DNA from: Chlorokybus atmophyticus
Taxonomy: Eukaryota; Streptophyta; Chlorokybophyceae; Chlorokybales; Chlorokybaceae
Direction: 5' to 3'
NCBI GenBank assembly: GCA_009103225.1
Contig: RHPI01001507.1
Span: forward strand, 73,996 to 137,995
Length of the DNA: 64,000 nt
Made by a program: the position numbers and the translations under genes. Every line of letters begins with the position of its first letter. Positions within the stretch are counted from its first letter, which is position 1. The notes below the pieces were generated by a model. It had not been told where the DNA came from. It saw only the letters and a program-made list of their open reading frames with translations, and did no database searches. Of the stretch, positions 1-10,658 are shown in pieces.

Positions 1-19
1 CCCCCCCCCCCTCCCCCTC

Positions 20-1040
20 TATTTATCGGATTGTGGCGGCTGAGGCTGTCATGAATGTTAGAGTGCAAGCTGAGGATGCAGAGAAGCAGTTAGGAGAGAG
101 GTGCAGCAACAGTTGGGGGAGACGCAGAGAAGAATTAACAAACTACAACAGCTATAGTTAAAGCTCCACGCTGCACTCGATGAGCGGACTAAAAAGGAGG
201 CATTGAATAGCCTACAAAACTTGTACGAGTGCGCAGTTAACAAGTACAATCAAGCAAAGACGGAGAAGGAAGCCCTCCATAATGAGCTCGATCAGCTTCA
301 ACAACAGCTCCCGCACCCACCGCAACGACAACAATAAATTTCGATGCAGGTTTTGCAAATACAGCTTTAGCAAGCGCAACAGCAACACACGTAGCTGCGG
401 ATTAAACATTACCGTGCGCATGACTTCATCAACACAATTTAGTAATAGGCGCATGAGGTGACGAACCTCTTCGTTTACCTGCGAAGTCACGAGCGTGACG
501 ACGTGCGGACGGGTGGTCCGACCGCCTTGATTGCCGGCTGGACCAACATGTTTGCACAGGGTGCGAGATAGCAACGTCACTTCATGCAGCGCTCAACTCA
601 GCGCAGGGATCAGCATCAGCGCAATAGATTGGTGGACAGGGAGGATTTGACGGTTAAAAGGATTCGTTGGCTGGCTTCTTTAACTTTGACCGTGACGCAG
701 GTGCACACTACCCTGGCAAACTGCAAGAGGCCAAAGTTATTACTGCAATCAACATCGCCTCACTTTTTGAAGCGATGTTCCTCACCATGCCTTCCATCCA
801 GGACTTCTTCGAGCAACTTGACTGGTGGATGGCTGCGCGTCGTGTGTAGCCGGCCGTGTTGGAGGCAATAACCCCTACTGACTTCTAAGCTGCATTGCAA
901 TGGCTGCATACCCCTGAAGGCATGAACGCCTCAACGAGATATTGCCAGGCTTATTTCAAGTGGTAAGGCGGAGGTCGGTGGGGATTAAATCCATCACATA
1001 TACCTGAGCCAGTGCTAGGCGGTTGCATACAGCAGTTGCC
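20..1040 (+). pseudogene. coiled-coil protein gene remnant, unknown family
   Basis: The first frame (about 45-340) reads as a Gln/Glu/Lys-rich coiled coil after one single-base shift near 100, with stretches such as KLQQL, LDERTKKEALN and KTEKEALHNELDQLQQQL. It continues through 350-650 with LRIKHYRAHDF and EVTNLFVYLRSHERDD. After a second shift near 665 it reads GAHYPGKLQEAKVITAINIA, DFFEQLDWWMAARRV and AALQWLHTPEGMN. Ten in-frame stops interrupt it. All are TAA or TAG and none is TGA; most sit in Gln-rich context. Under UAR = Gln it is an almost continuous coding sequence with two frameshifts. The 5' end lies outside the window behind a poly-C run. I do not recognise the family. It may be a real gene with assembly indels or a decayed one. 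Confidence 0.5.
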
Positions 1041-1064
1041 TTTTCGTACTACCAGCGGATACAC

Positions 1065-1465
1065 TGTTGAATGTTAAGCATATGAGGTTTGCTAGTATAG
1101 TATGCTTATTGTACAGTCAAGTTGTAAATTTATGCAAGCCATGTGCGGTGGTTATGCTATGTGAGGTACAGTCAACAGAAGTTATGGAAGTTATGAGAGT
1201 TACGATGATAGTTATGGTCAATCTATACTTGAACCATTAACTAGTGTTAACTAGTGTTTATTGGAGTGTACTTTCACTAGAGTTGACTAGTTCTTTATAA
1301 TGTTGACTAACTTTGTGTAATATAAGTCACTGTATGTGGCGCATACAGGTGGAATTCCAATACATTTCTCTTTGGTGTTGACATGCTTGTATGTTACACT
1401 TGGTGTTCCCCTATTGAGAGCGCATGTATGAGGTAGGGCGCATACATGCACACTAATTCTTAACA
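1065..1465 (+). repeat. 5' LTR, copia family A
   Basis: Reference copy of the family A LTR. It runs TG...CA, starting with a CATATGAGGTTTGC segment and a run of short GTTATGG-type repeats. TTGACTAGTG-type repeats follow, then a TATA-like box with GTCACTGTATG downstream, and the end CACTAATTCTTAACA. The TATA-like box and TTGAC repeats lie in the U3 position expected for an LTR promoter. Other copies: 1504-1906, 2765-3139, 4177-4553, 21622-22045, 24059-24424, 25772-25810 (truncated) and 39215-39669. Confidence 0.85.
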
Positions 1466-1479
1466 GGTTGTGGGCCCAC
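1466..1479 (+). promoter_or_regulatory. primer-binding site, internal initiator-tRNA-Met type
   Basis: GGTTGTGGGCCCAC abuts the LTR end. Other copies read GGTTATGGGCCCA, which is complementary to the anticodon stem-loop of eukaryotic initiator tRNA-Met (TGGGCCCATAACC). This is the half-tRNA priming site known from Drosophila copia, not the usual 3'-CCA-end site. Equivalent sites: 2752-2764, 25759-25771, 32396-32408, 34551-34563 and 35067-35079 on the minus strand; 40744-40757 and 46771-46784 on the plus strand. Confidence 0.75.
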
Positions 1480-1503
1480 ATACTCCTGCTTGTAGTCGAA
1501 GGG

Positions 1504-3139
1504 TGTTAAGAACCAGTGTGCATGTATGCGCCCTACCTCATACATGCGCTTACACTAGGGGAGCACCAAGTGTAACATACAAGCATGTCAACACCAAAGA
1601 GAAATGTATTGCAGTTCCCACCTGTATGCGCAACATACAGTGAATCATATACTAAGCTAGTCAACACTAGAAAGAACTAGTCAAAGTCAACTCTAGTTAA
1701 CATTAGTGAACCCGTTAAAATCAACACTAGTCAACACTAGTTAACGGTGAAAGTTAACCATAACTGTCATAACTCCCATAACTCGCATAACTCCTGTTAA
1801 CTGTAACTCCCATAGCGTAACCGCCGCACATGGTCCAAGTAACATCAACAAGCTGACTATACTATAAGCATACTGTACTAGCAAACCTTATGCTTAACCT
1901 TGAACACTCCCACGCAGGCAGCTTGCGTTGTGCACCAGCACATCAACATGCACAAGCTCCCACGCTTTTGTTGTCTTGAAGTTAACTTGGAACTTCTCGC
2001 CCCACCACATGATGCTAGCATCAACCTCAAGATGCTCGCTCCCAATGCTTGTCATTATCTCTGCAAACTGCTCGCTTGCACATAGTGTACCTCGAGCACA
2101 ATACCATGCTCGCAAAGCGTAACTTCCACGCTTCTCGCGCTCAGCTACTCCTCTCTTATCGATGTCCAAGCGTCACACTTGAACACCATGCTGCTGAGTA
2201 GGCAGCTCCCACGCGCTCTCGGCACGCCGTGTAAGTACTTCACACGCTGCAACACTCCAAGCTAGAATACTCCAGCTCCCACTGATAAAGGACGCCTCCT
2301 CCACTAGTTACTGCTCGCTCTCGTCACCAAGCTAGATTCAACCAGCTGCCACGTTAAAAATGACGCCTCCTCCACCAAGTACTGCTCGCACTCGGCACCA
2401 AGCTAGATTCACCCAGCTTTTACGTAAAAAGGACGGCCCCTGTACCAAGTACTGCTCGCACTCGTCATCAAACTTGATTCATTCAGCTTCCATCATTACC
2501 AAAAAATTGCCACCATCTCCTTTGTCGCTGAAAGCACTTCCTCCTCGAGGTCCACATACTTCCAGCTGTCCTTGTGTACAAGCAACAACCCCATTTCAAT
2601 ACTCCATGTATTGTAGTTGTCCACGTCAAATGGCTCGACAATGACCTTGATGTTGTTCATGCATTTGGTTTGGTTGCCCCTCCACTACACGCAGAACTTG
2701 CAACCCACTCCCCTATCAGCAACCACAACTTCACACGCTATTAAGTATGTTTGGGCCCATAACCTTTTAAGAACTAGTGTGCATGTATGCGCCCTACCTC
2801 ATATATGCGCTCACACTAGGGGAACACCAAGTGTAACATACAAGCATGTCAACACCCAAAAGAGAAATGTATTGCAGTTCCCACCTGTATGCGCCACATA
2901 CAGTGACTTATATACTAAGCTCAACACTAGAAAGAACTAGTCAAAGTCAACACTAGTCAACACTAGTCAACACTAGTCAACGGTCAGAGTCAGAGTTGAC
3001 CATAACTGTCATAACTCCCATAACTTCTATTGATTGTAACCTCCATAGCGTGACCGCCGCACATGGTCTAAGTAACATCAACAAGCTGACTACTATAAGC
3101 ATACTATAATAACAAACCTCATATGCTTAACTTTCAACA
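1504..3139 (-). mobile_element. nested copia family A element with 5-bp target duplication
   Basis: Minus-strand element: 5' LTR 3139-2765, primer-binding site 2764-2752, 845-bp interior, 3' LTR 1906-1504. It lies in the leader of the outer element. AAGGG is duplicated exactly at 1499-1503 and 3140-3144, and joining the flanks restores a leader like the one at 25650-25680. Its interior carries only the first 54 codons of gag and an untranslatable remainder, so it must have moved with enzymes supplied in trans. Confidence 0.9.
2496..2660 (-). pseudogene. truncated copia gag N-terminus
   Basis: A 54-codon frame starts MNNIKVIVEPFDVDNYNTWS and contains LLLVHKDSWKYVDLEEE, then stops. It matches the start of the longer gag at 25647-25222 (NYSTWSIRMELLLAHKNMWK), so it is the DUF4219/UBN2-type N-terminus of a copia gag. 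The rest of gag, including the zinc knuckle, is absent. The fragment is too short to form a capsid and is probably a relic. Confidence 0.7.
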
Positions 3140-3161
3140 AAGGGCAACTAATACCGGAGGC

Positions 3162-3640
3162 ATGAAGAACATTCAGGTCACTGTCGAGCCATTGCATGTG
3201 ATTAACCACAAAATGTGGAGCATCACAACGGAGTTGTTGCTGGTACACAAAAATATGTGGAAGTATGTGGACCCCTAGGAAGAGTGCCGTCGGGGAAAGA
3301 AGTAGTGTGGGTTGTGCTTTAAGGGTTGCTGAAGGAATACAGGGTGGTGGTGACCATTATGGAGAAATTGACACTTGATGGCGTGATACCATGGCTTTTG
3401 AAAAAAGAGCATCGCATGTAGAGAGCAGGGTGGGAAGAAGGATCAGGAGCAGCTACAGCTTTTATGGTGAAGAAAAGGCACTCATAGTAACAAGGAGTGT
3501 TGGTGTTGAGGCGAGCGTGGTAACGTCAAGCACAAATGTCCTGAAGGGAAAACATCCACTTTCGTGAGCACCAATAGCAAAAAGGGTGAGACAATTGCAT
3601 TATGTGGCTATGGCGTAAGTTGGAGAGAAGAAGGAGGAGA
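3162..3640 (+). pseudogene. decayed copia gag in the outer family A element
   Basis: From ATG 3162 the frame reads MKNIQVTVEPLHV and TELLLVHKNMWKYVDP, homologous to the gag at 25647-25222. TAG codons follow at positions equivalent to Ala and other residues in that copy, then a TGA. Downstream sequence to about 3640 still resembles the zinc-knuckle region but is shifted. A non-functional remnant. Confidence 0.6.
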
Positions 3641-4176
3641 TGGTGGCGACCTCCTGGTAATGATGGAAGCTGGGTGAATCTAGCTTGGTGCCGAGTGCAA
3701 GGAGTACTTGGTGGAGGAGGCGTCCTTTTTACGTGGAAGCTGGGTAAATTTAGCTTAGTGCCAAGTGCGTGTAGTACTTAGTGGAGGAGGCGTCCTTTAT
3801 TTGTGGGAGCTGGTGTATTATAGCTTTGAGTGTTGCAGTGCGTTAAGTACTTGCAGGGCGTGCCGAAAGCGCGTGGGAGCTGCCTACTTAACAGCATGAT
3901 GTGTAAGTGTGATTGCACATGGATAGAAGAGGAGTAGCTGAGCGCGAGAAGCGTGGAGGTTTTACTCTGCGAGCATGGTATTGTACTTGAGGTACACTAT
4001 ATGCAAGCGAGCAGTTTACAAAAATAATGATAAGCATTGGGAGCGTGCAGCTCGAGGTTGGTGCTAGCGTCATGCGGTGGGGGAAGAAGTTCAAGGGTAA
4101 ATTTCAAGGCAATGAAGGCGTGGGAGCTTGTGCGTGCTGATGTGCAAATGCGGACGGCAAGCTGCCTGCGTGGGAG

Positions 4177-4553
4177 TGTTAAAGGTTAAGTTAAACATAT
4201 GAGGTTTGCTAGTATAGTTTGCTTACAGTCAGCTTGTTGATGTTACTTAGGCCATGTGCGGCGGTTATGCTATGGGAGTCGCAGTTAACAAGAGTTATGG
4301 GAGTTGCGACAGTTATGGTCATTGTTAACCTTGACCGCTAACTAGTGTTGACTAATATTGACTTGCACTAGAGTTGAGTAGTTCTTGCTAGTGTTGACTA
4401 TCTTAATATACAAGTCACTGTATGTGGCGCATACAGGTGGAACTGCAATACATCTCTCTTGGGTGTTGACATGCTTGTACGTTACACTTGGTATTGTCCT
4501 ATTGTGAGCGCATGTATGAGGTAGGGCACATGTATGCACACAAGTTCTTAACA
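4177..4553 (+). repeat. 3' LTR, copia family A
   Basis: TGTTAAAGG...TTAACA, with the same order of motifs as 1065-1465 (GTTATGG repeats, TTGACTAG repeats, TATA-like segment). A polypurine tract directly precedes it at 4168-4176. Confidence 0.85.
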
Positions 4554-5017
4554 TGCACGTGTACATCGGAATCTTTGTAGTGTAATTTAATTGTGTATAG
4601 TACAATTGTGATAATACCAAAGATGAACATTGGTGTTTTTATGCCTTGCCTCAAAAATGACCACTTACAACAAGCAACCACACATTAACACATTAGCACA
4701 ATTAACAAGCGAAGTAATAGTTGCTTACTATAATGCGGCTAATAGTTACACTCCAAGTAAAGTGCTTGAGAAATCACATTTATGTGTGTGCAAACATGTA
4801 TATCACAAGTTGACAACCAGCATATGTGCTTGTTGCCAACAATGTGTTGGGGGTCAAGTAGTTGCGAAATACTTGTTGCGGCTGATGTATTGCGGGCCGC
4901 CAAAACTAACGGTGCGGCTGATTGGGCGCGAGGCGGGCAGCCGTCACCAGTGAGTGCTGACACAAGAATTGTCAGTGCAATCCGTTAGAGCAAACTGAGG
5001 CCCGGCATCCAAGCAGC
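4554..5017. other. no recognisable feature
   Basis: Short frames are present on both strands (for example around 4630-4953) but show no family signature, splice structure or repeat relationship that I can support. Confidence 0.4.
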
Positions 5018-5020
5018 GAC

Positions 5021-5400
5021 GGACGGGACGTAGCGCGACATTGCAACTGAGCATATGGCATCACTTGATAGATTTTCGTTTGATGTTATAGTATATCGGT
5101 CTATATGGCGCAATATGCTCAACAGCATATGGATGGATATCACATATATGGTATCATGCATGCATGTGACCTGAACTCTGTTAACTCAGCAACGTCAATG
5201 ATCACACGCCATCTCACCGCCACAACATGCATACAAGGAGCGATGGATGAGACGTAGCGCGACATTGCAGCACAACATATGGCATTACTTGATATAATAT
5301 CGTTTAATGTGCTAGCATACGGCATCATATGGCACGATCCATATGCTCAATAGCATATGGATGGATATCATACATATGGTATCATGCGTGCAATGCGATT
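5021..5400. repeat. two-copy tandem repeat, period about 224 bp
   Basis: The segment starting GACGTAGCGCGACATTGC (about 5027) recurs from about 5251. Both copies continue with a CATATGG-rich stretch, ATGCTCAAYAGCATATGG and ATGGTATCATGC. The repeat is rich in short CATATG palindromes and belongs to the same compositional family as 5441-5650. Confidence 0.7.
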
Positions 5401-5440
5401 CAATTCAGGTCACCAAACAATGATTTTCGGTTCCGTCATA

Positions 5441-5650
5441 TCAGCTGAGGTTATGTCACATTTTAAATATACTTTTTCAACAAGGAATTCACGACATGTC
5501 ATGCGACATCGCACCATAGCAAGTCATATCATACCATATGGTGTCACGGCAATTGATATGCCGGAATATGATGTCATATGACATGATATGACGCAATGTC
5601 GCCGGACATCGTGAGTTCCCTGTGCGGCATGTTTACAGAGTTCAAGTCAA
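5441..5650. repeat. inverted-repeat (MITE-like) sequence, first copy
   Basis: The sequence is internally palindromic: CGACATGTC/GCGACATCGC on the left is answered by GCAATGTCGCCGGACATCG on the right around a CATATGGTGTCAC centre. A related copy lies in opposite orientation at 8160-8375. The pair flanks the RING-finger gene. I could not define target duplications. Confidence 0.6.
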
Positions 5651-5719
5651 ACCATGGTTTGTGTGTAATGTGTCCTGAGTATGATGGGATATCATACGCG
5701 CCCGGGCGATATGGTTGAC

Positions 5720-7840
5720 GACTACCACGGCTCAAAATCCAAGTCGCATGCAAGCTCTTCAACGGCAGCGACGCCAAGATTGTCGAGCGTAGTCGCCGCG
5801 TTGTTTCATTGATGCATTTATTGCCTACTTACTCAGGTCCATGGCGTTCTCAGCGTGTTGCCAACTTCGAAATTTACTTCCTCCGTTGCATCTATGGCTG
5901 CAACCTCACGGGCATACACAAAGGCTGGATCACCAGAGTGGGAGTGCAAAACTTCAGGTCTCACCTTACTAGCGGTATCCACAAGGACCCCTCTAATGCA
6001 TTAACACGCCAGCAGCAAGATGACTTGCTGAAGTACTGGTTGGATCTGGCGAGTTCTGCATGGTGGCATGCATTGTTGTGCACGCAAATAGCAAACTGCT
6101 CCACAGCCTGGGAGTTTAACAATGTGCAATGTCACTATCGATGTACTTTGAGTGCATGTTGCTGTTTGCATGATAGCACAATGGACGGGCTTATGTGGTA
6201 TTTTAATCATGTTTATATACTTGTTGCCACTTAGGGTCGGGCTGCAGTGGCACAACACAACTTCAATCCTATTGTGGGTGCCTTTATGCCGATTGCTAGA
6301 ACGTGGCCTTTGCAGCAAACAACCCCCCTGCCACCGTCGCTGCATGATGTTCTGCACCCTATTGAAATCTTATACGATCTTAACCTCATGAAAATCACCA
6401 ATGCCAGTACCTTTACGGTGCCAACAAGTACGTGACTGCTTCGTGGTGACATCAACAATTTCATTCAGTGCATGTATCCAAACAGGTTCTCGTGTGACTC
6501 CGTTTAAGCGCCGTAGGAACTTGTCTATGGCGCCTGATACTCCCACCACGTCTCATGTCACTGACGCTGAAGCAGGTGATCAATGTCATCGTTGCAGAGG
6601 TTTCAACCTGATCATGTGAACTATGTAAATGCAAGGGAAGCATTGCCACGTTTGCCAACTCACCAATTTACACCTGAGTTTATGCGTGCTGCTATTGAAA
6701 CCTTCAGTTTCCACCTGCTTTGTGAAGTACAAAACAACGCTCGTCTACAAAACGAAAGTAAGGGAAATTGTGCCATTGTTTTTACACACACTACTGATGG
6801 CATTGTTTGCAGATTTTAAACTAGTTGACGAGAATACAGTCCTTCGCGAGCGCAACCTGAAGCAAGCAGAACATCTACGCCAAAACCAGACGCAGCATGA
6901 TCCCCAGATTGCTACAAAGCTGTTGATCAGTGAACTTAATGGTTTGCGTGCAGGCCATGCTGCTGCAGAACAACACTCTGCTGACCTGAAGCGTGCATCA
7001 CACGAAGAGCGTGCTGAGCACATCAGAATAACAGATTGCGTCAAAAACGCAGACGCAGCAAGCATCATGGGTTTAGGCAAGCAGCTGACAGAAACTCAGC
7101 GCAGGGCCATACAGTTGCAGCAACACAATGAGCGCAACAATGCAAAATTGGCGCGTTTGCAATGCCAGATTGGAGAAGCCAATCAGACAATTGCTGCACA
7201 CAAAAAAAGGGTGTGTATTCTTGCAATGATCGATTTTTTAGCAACTGACTTGCTGTTGTAGATCTCAGAGTTGACGAGTGTCCTGCGTCTTCAGACGGCA
7301 AACCGGCAATTTTGTAAGCGCGTTGAACCTAATGGCGTGCAATCCGAGAGCTTCCAGCAGGAATTGCAAGTCACTAAAAAGGAGTTGGACAGCTTGGCAA
7401 AATACATGTTGAAAGAGATCGACCTTGACGGACAGGTACTGAACAATTAAAATTATGACATGTATCAACAAATGCAACACTTTGGTGTTCACTGGTTGGT
7501 GTACAAGGTATCGCTCCTTAATCGCAGAGATGTTAAAAGGCAGCAGCAACTTTACCAAACACTTTGGGAGAAGCTTTGTACCTACCTCGGCACAGTTGCC
7601 CCGTTGCTGCGTGAAGCAGCAACAACCGAAGAAATGCAGCAACATGTGCGCCAGGACTACAAGGGCAAGCGCGTGGTAGACAATGAAGATAACACATGCG
7701 GGATCTGCTGCGAGCAGAAGCCAGTGGAAGCGTTGCTACCAATGCCATGTTGCGGAGCCACGCTGTGCCGTCAGTGCTTAATGAAGCTGCGCACAGGATC
7801 TTACCCTCAAGTTGAGTGTCCTTTCTGCCGCTGCTTTTAA
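5720..7840 (+). CDS. spliced zinc-finger/coiled-coil/RING protein
   Basis: Early exon sequence (about 5720-6060) contains RCIYGC and NFRSHLTSGIH, resembling a BED-type finger. Readable exons follow: 6235-6427, 6486-6757, 6813-7210 and 7262-7840. They are separated by GT-AG introns 6428-6485, 6758-6812 and 7211-7261, all preserving frame apart from one single-base shift near 6575. Exon 6813-7210 and the start of the next are a long coiled coil (ETQRRAIQLQQHNERNN). The C-terminus has a RING: CGIC...PCCGATLCRQC...CPFC. A TAA at 7448-7450 interrupts VLNN-NYDMYQQMQ and fits Gln. After the RING, TAA 7838-7840 would also be read through, up to a poly-C/N run. RING proteins of this layout are usually E3 ubiquitin ligases; the substrate is unknown. 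Confidence 0.6.
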
Positions 7841-7961
7841 CTTATTTTTATGCATCGCCCACCACGTGGTGCAGCGCTCCCCGATTTACCTATATACGAA
7901 CTATGCAGCGTGACGATGATGAGGATGTTAATACACACAATACTGGCGCTGGGCCTCCGCA

Positions 7962-7980
7962 GCCCCCCCCCNCCCCCTGA
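7962..7980. other. poly-C run containing an N (assembly scar)
   Basis: A homopolymer C tract with one ambiguous base cuts through what may be coding sequence (a short acidic frame MQRDDDEDVNTHN just upstream). Similar C/G runs occur at the window start and beside the 53013-53232 gap. Confidence 0.7.
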
Positions 7981-8159
7981 GTAGACCTGTATTTCATGGG
8001 ACCCGTTTTGCCCTTATCGATGCATATGTCAAGTTTGTTAATTGAACAATCCTATGCTCTGTTGTTACCTGCATGGTTATGTTGTTATGCAACATGCTTG
8101 TACAACAACACATTGCCGCACACATTGTGTCACTGCAATAGGCAGCACATGGATAATTG

Positions 8160-8375
8160 ACATGAACTGTGTTAACACGATGCACAGAGAACTCATGATG
8201 TTCAGTGACATCGCGCGACATTCTACCATATCACGCCATATAACATCATATGCCAGTATATCAATCGCTGTGACACCATATGGTATGATATGGCTTGATA
8301 TGGTGCGATGTCGCATGTCGTGAGTTTCTTGTTGAAGGAGTTTAGTTAAAATGTGACATAACCTTAGTTAATGTG
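8160..8375. repeat. inverted-repeat (MITE-like) sequence, second copy in opposite orientation
   Basis: It matches the reverse complement of 5441-5650: TGACACCATATGGTATGATA, GGTGCGATGTCGCATG, and the shared flank AAAATGTGACATAACCT. Both copies share the same internal palindrome. Confidence 0.6.
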
Positions 8376-9145
8376 ACGGAATCGTTTAATTTACGTCGCT
8401 GAGTTAATCCACTTACACCAAACACCACAGCATATGTACATCTATGAAGCTACACCACCAACATGCACCCACCTGCATCATATCAACACCAAAGCATGGT
8501 GTCGCACAAACTGTCCAACACACATGGTGAATTCCACACAAATAATAGCCAGTTGCCCTCTGCTTTCTTGTTTTCATTGCCAAAACCGCTATCACTACGT
8601 CGGCGTGCCCAAAATGCTTTGACCCTTGCAAAGGTGGCCTTCATCCATATTGTAACCTTTGCACCCACGAGAGTCGTATTGGGCGATATACCTAGCTTCT
8701 AACCAACCTATTCGTGCCTTGCAATGTCCTTTATAACCAACTGCACTTGCTCTCCAAAGGGTTTATTGCTATCTAAGTCATGCAACATATTCTTAGGCGG
8801 GTGTCTACAATGTTCCTTATAACGTCAACCAGGGTGGCTACTTTGACCAATATATACTTTTTGTGTTGCCACATGCGTCAACTTGTAGATAAACTTCGCA
8901 CCTGTGTTTATGGGTTGCACACGCTTGTTGAGGTATGTGCAGAGGCCCTGATGTTGATGTTGGCATTGATGCTGTGTCTTGCTGCCGAGGATCACAGGAC
9001 CATGTGGACCTCATCGTTTACATGCAAAAAGCAATGTTACTATGAACGATGTAGTACACAACCGAGATTGATGTTGAACAATGGTGACATACATGCGTAG
9101 TGAAATTGAAGCAACAAAACAGACAACGGGCAAAGGATAAGAAGG
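8376..9145. other. no confident gene
   Basis: Several frames of 60-110 codons exist on both strands, but none has recognisable domains or clean splice sites. Part may be the 3' region of the minus-strand gene that begins at 9986. Confidence 0.35.
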
Positions 9146-9149
9146 AAGG

Positions 9150-9986
9150 GAGCCAATGCAAAAACAAAAGTGTAACAGAAGAAGTGACTGCATGGGTTCT
9201 GCTTGATGTGCCCATTGTTGTTAAAACTCTGCTACGCAACCATAGCAGTCGCATGTCATCGCGACTAATCTTAGCAAGTACAGTAATCCCATCATCAACT
9301 TGGATAACAACACACCTCATTGGCAGCAACATTGCTACTGGAGCTTCCCTTGGGTCTGCTTTGTCGATCTGCTCAATAATGTTTTTTGCCTTTCCTTGCG
9401 ACATGACACGCGCTGTCTCTCAGGTGCAAACTTTGCGAGCGTGCACCAACTCAAACATTTGTTAACTACATGTGCTTTGGCCAATGATCAAGCGTCACAT
9501 TGATACATACTTGATTAGCGCCAATTGGCTCTGCATTATCAAGAAGATCTGGGTTGTCCTTGCCCATTAAAAGGTCCCACAGCTTGTAAGCTACTTGGCG
9601 CTTCAGGTTACAAAAATGCCGAGCTTTTTGAGGTAGTAGATGCATGTTCCTGCACATACATGCATCAGTTAACACATGCACCACAATGTGTAAGTGTACA
9701 TTAACCGCCTCTCACCTGTTGCAATGGAGTCCCCATGCTTTACGCGAAACTCTTGAGCTCTCTCTTTGGCAGGGCGAATTAACTTATTGGCCTCTGGCTT
9801 GCTGAACAGCCCCTCCAGCTTCTTGGGAGTGATACCTGCTGAGTCACATGCTACCAGTTGTTTTTCTGTCAGCAAACCACCAGGTGCATCACCTTCGCTA
9901 CTGGTATGTGGACGCTTAGAGCCACTTTCGTTATTGGAAATTTGAGCGTGGAGCCTTTCGAACAGGTCTTTTCCGTCAAAGTCCAT
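9150..9986 (-). CDS. unknown spliced protein gene
   Basis: Exon 1 (9986-9716) starts MDFDGKDLFERLHAQ, continues through KRPHTSSEGDAPGGLLTEKQ and AKERAQEFRVKHGDS, and ends at donor CAG/GTGAGA. Exon 2 (9649-9511) follows acceptor GTGCAG and ends CAA/GTATGT. Exon 3 (9416 downward) follows GAGAG and reads VMSQGKAKNIIEQIDKADP then VQVDDGITVLAKISRDDMR. The exon 2-3 junction keeps frame. From exon 1 into exon 2, the phase-preserving frame gives YYLKKLGIFVT then TGA. The longer frame (CNLKRQVAYKLWDLLMGKD) needs a one-base shift, so either a short isoform or an indel is involved. I recognise no family. It lies just downstream of the Helitron in the same orientation and could be captured sequence, though that is not shown. 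Confidence 0.5.
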
Positions 9987-10373
9987 GCTGTCAACCAGGT
10001 GCACTGTCAATGTAACGCGCGCCAACATGTTGACTCACAGAGTTCGAGATTAAACAGAGGCAAATTGAGCCACGTTGTTACCTGTGTCTGGCTGAGGTGA
10101 TGGTTTCCAATGATGGGCAGGTGTCTAAAACAGGTGATGCAACAGGCATGTATGCACAGTGCCCTGAGACTTGACATTTTATCTGGTGTACACTTATAGC
10201 AGCGTTAGATATACTGCCTATGTATATCTGCGTGGCAAGGAAAAGGGTCTGCATCGGCAGAGCACCACTTGCTAAGCCATGCCGCGATGCGATTGGTGAG
10301 AAGAGATGATGGGATGGCGGAGATGATTGCATACAAAGCATAATTAAATGACGGGCGATACGGCAATCAACTG

Positions 10374-10650
10374 AATGTGTCATGTCATCAAACCGTACAA
10401 TGCGTACAGTGTGGTCATGAGATGCACTTCATGTTACGCGACATGGTCCAATATTGTCGAACATGGCACTATATAACGCATTATGCGACATCGTTCACGC
10501 CTAAAGCAATATCGTCCAACTTGAACCATATAGTGCAATGTTGTGCAACATCATGCGATATGCGTCGATATTAAACAACGTTGCGCAACAGCGTATCATA
10601 TTGCAAAAATGATGCATTATATGTCACACCATCGCGCAACACTGACTGGA
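10374..10650. repeat. palindrome-rich GCGACAT/CATG repeat
   Basis: The sequence is dense in GCGACAT, TGCGCAACA and ATATG motifs in both orientations, like the repeats at 5441-5650 and 8160-8375 but more diverged. No target duplications were identified. Confidence 0.4.
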
Positions 10651-10658
10651 ATTACCGG

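Larger units (their letters stand above)
1065..4553 (+). mobile_element. Ty1/copia family A element, internally deleted, hosting a nested copy
   Basis: The 5' LTR is 1065-1465 (TGTTGA...TTAACA) and is followed by a primer-binding site at 1466-1479. The 3' LTR is 4177-4553 and is preceded by a purine tract (GCGTGGGAG). Flanking bases TACAC (1060-1064) and TGCAC (4554-4558) are a plausible 5-bp target duplication with one mismatch. The interior keeps a gag N-terminus starting at 3162 and lacks protease, integrase and reverse transcriptase, so the element is non-autonomous. A second element (1504-3139) is inserted in its leader. Region 3640-4170 matches 1905-2500 in inverted orientation because both derive from the same internal 3' region. 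Confidence 0.85.

Noticed and set aside
1287-1481. Recurring 60-120 codon frames with RTSVHVCALPHTCA in several places
   Set aside because: They are translations of the family A LTR end and primer-binding site, repeated wherever that LTR occurs. They have no start or coding logic.
5021-5650. CRISPR-like short repeats
   Set aside because: Repeat units are long, few and palindromic without regular unique spacers, and the sequence is eukaryotic.
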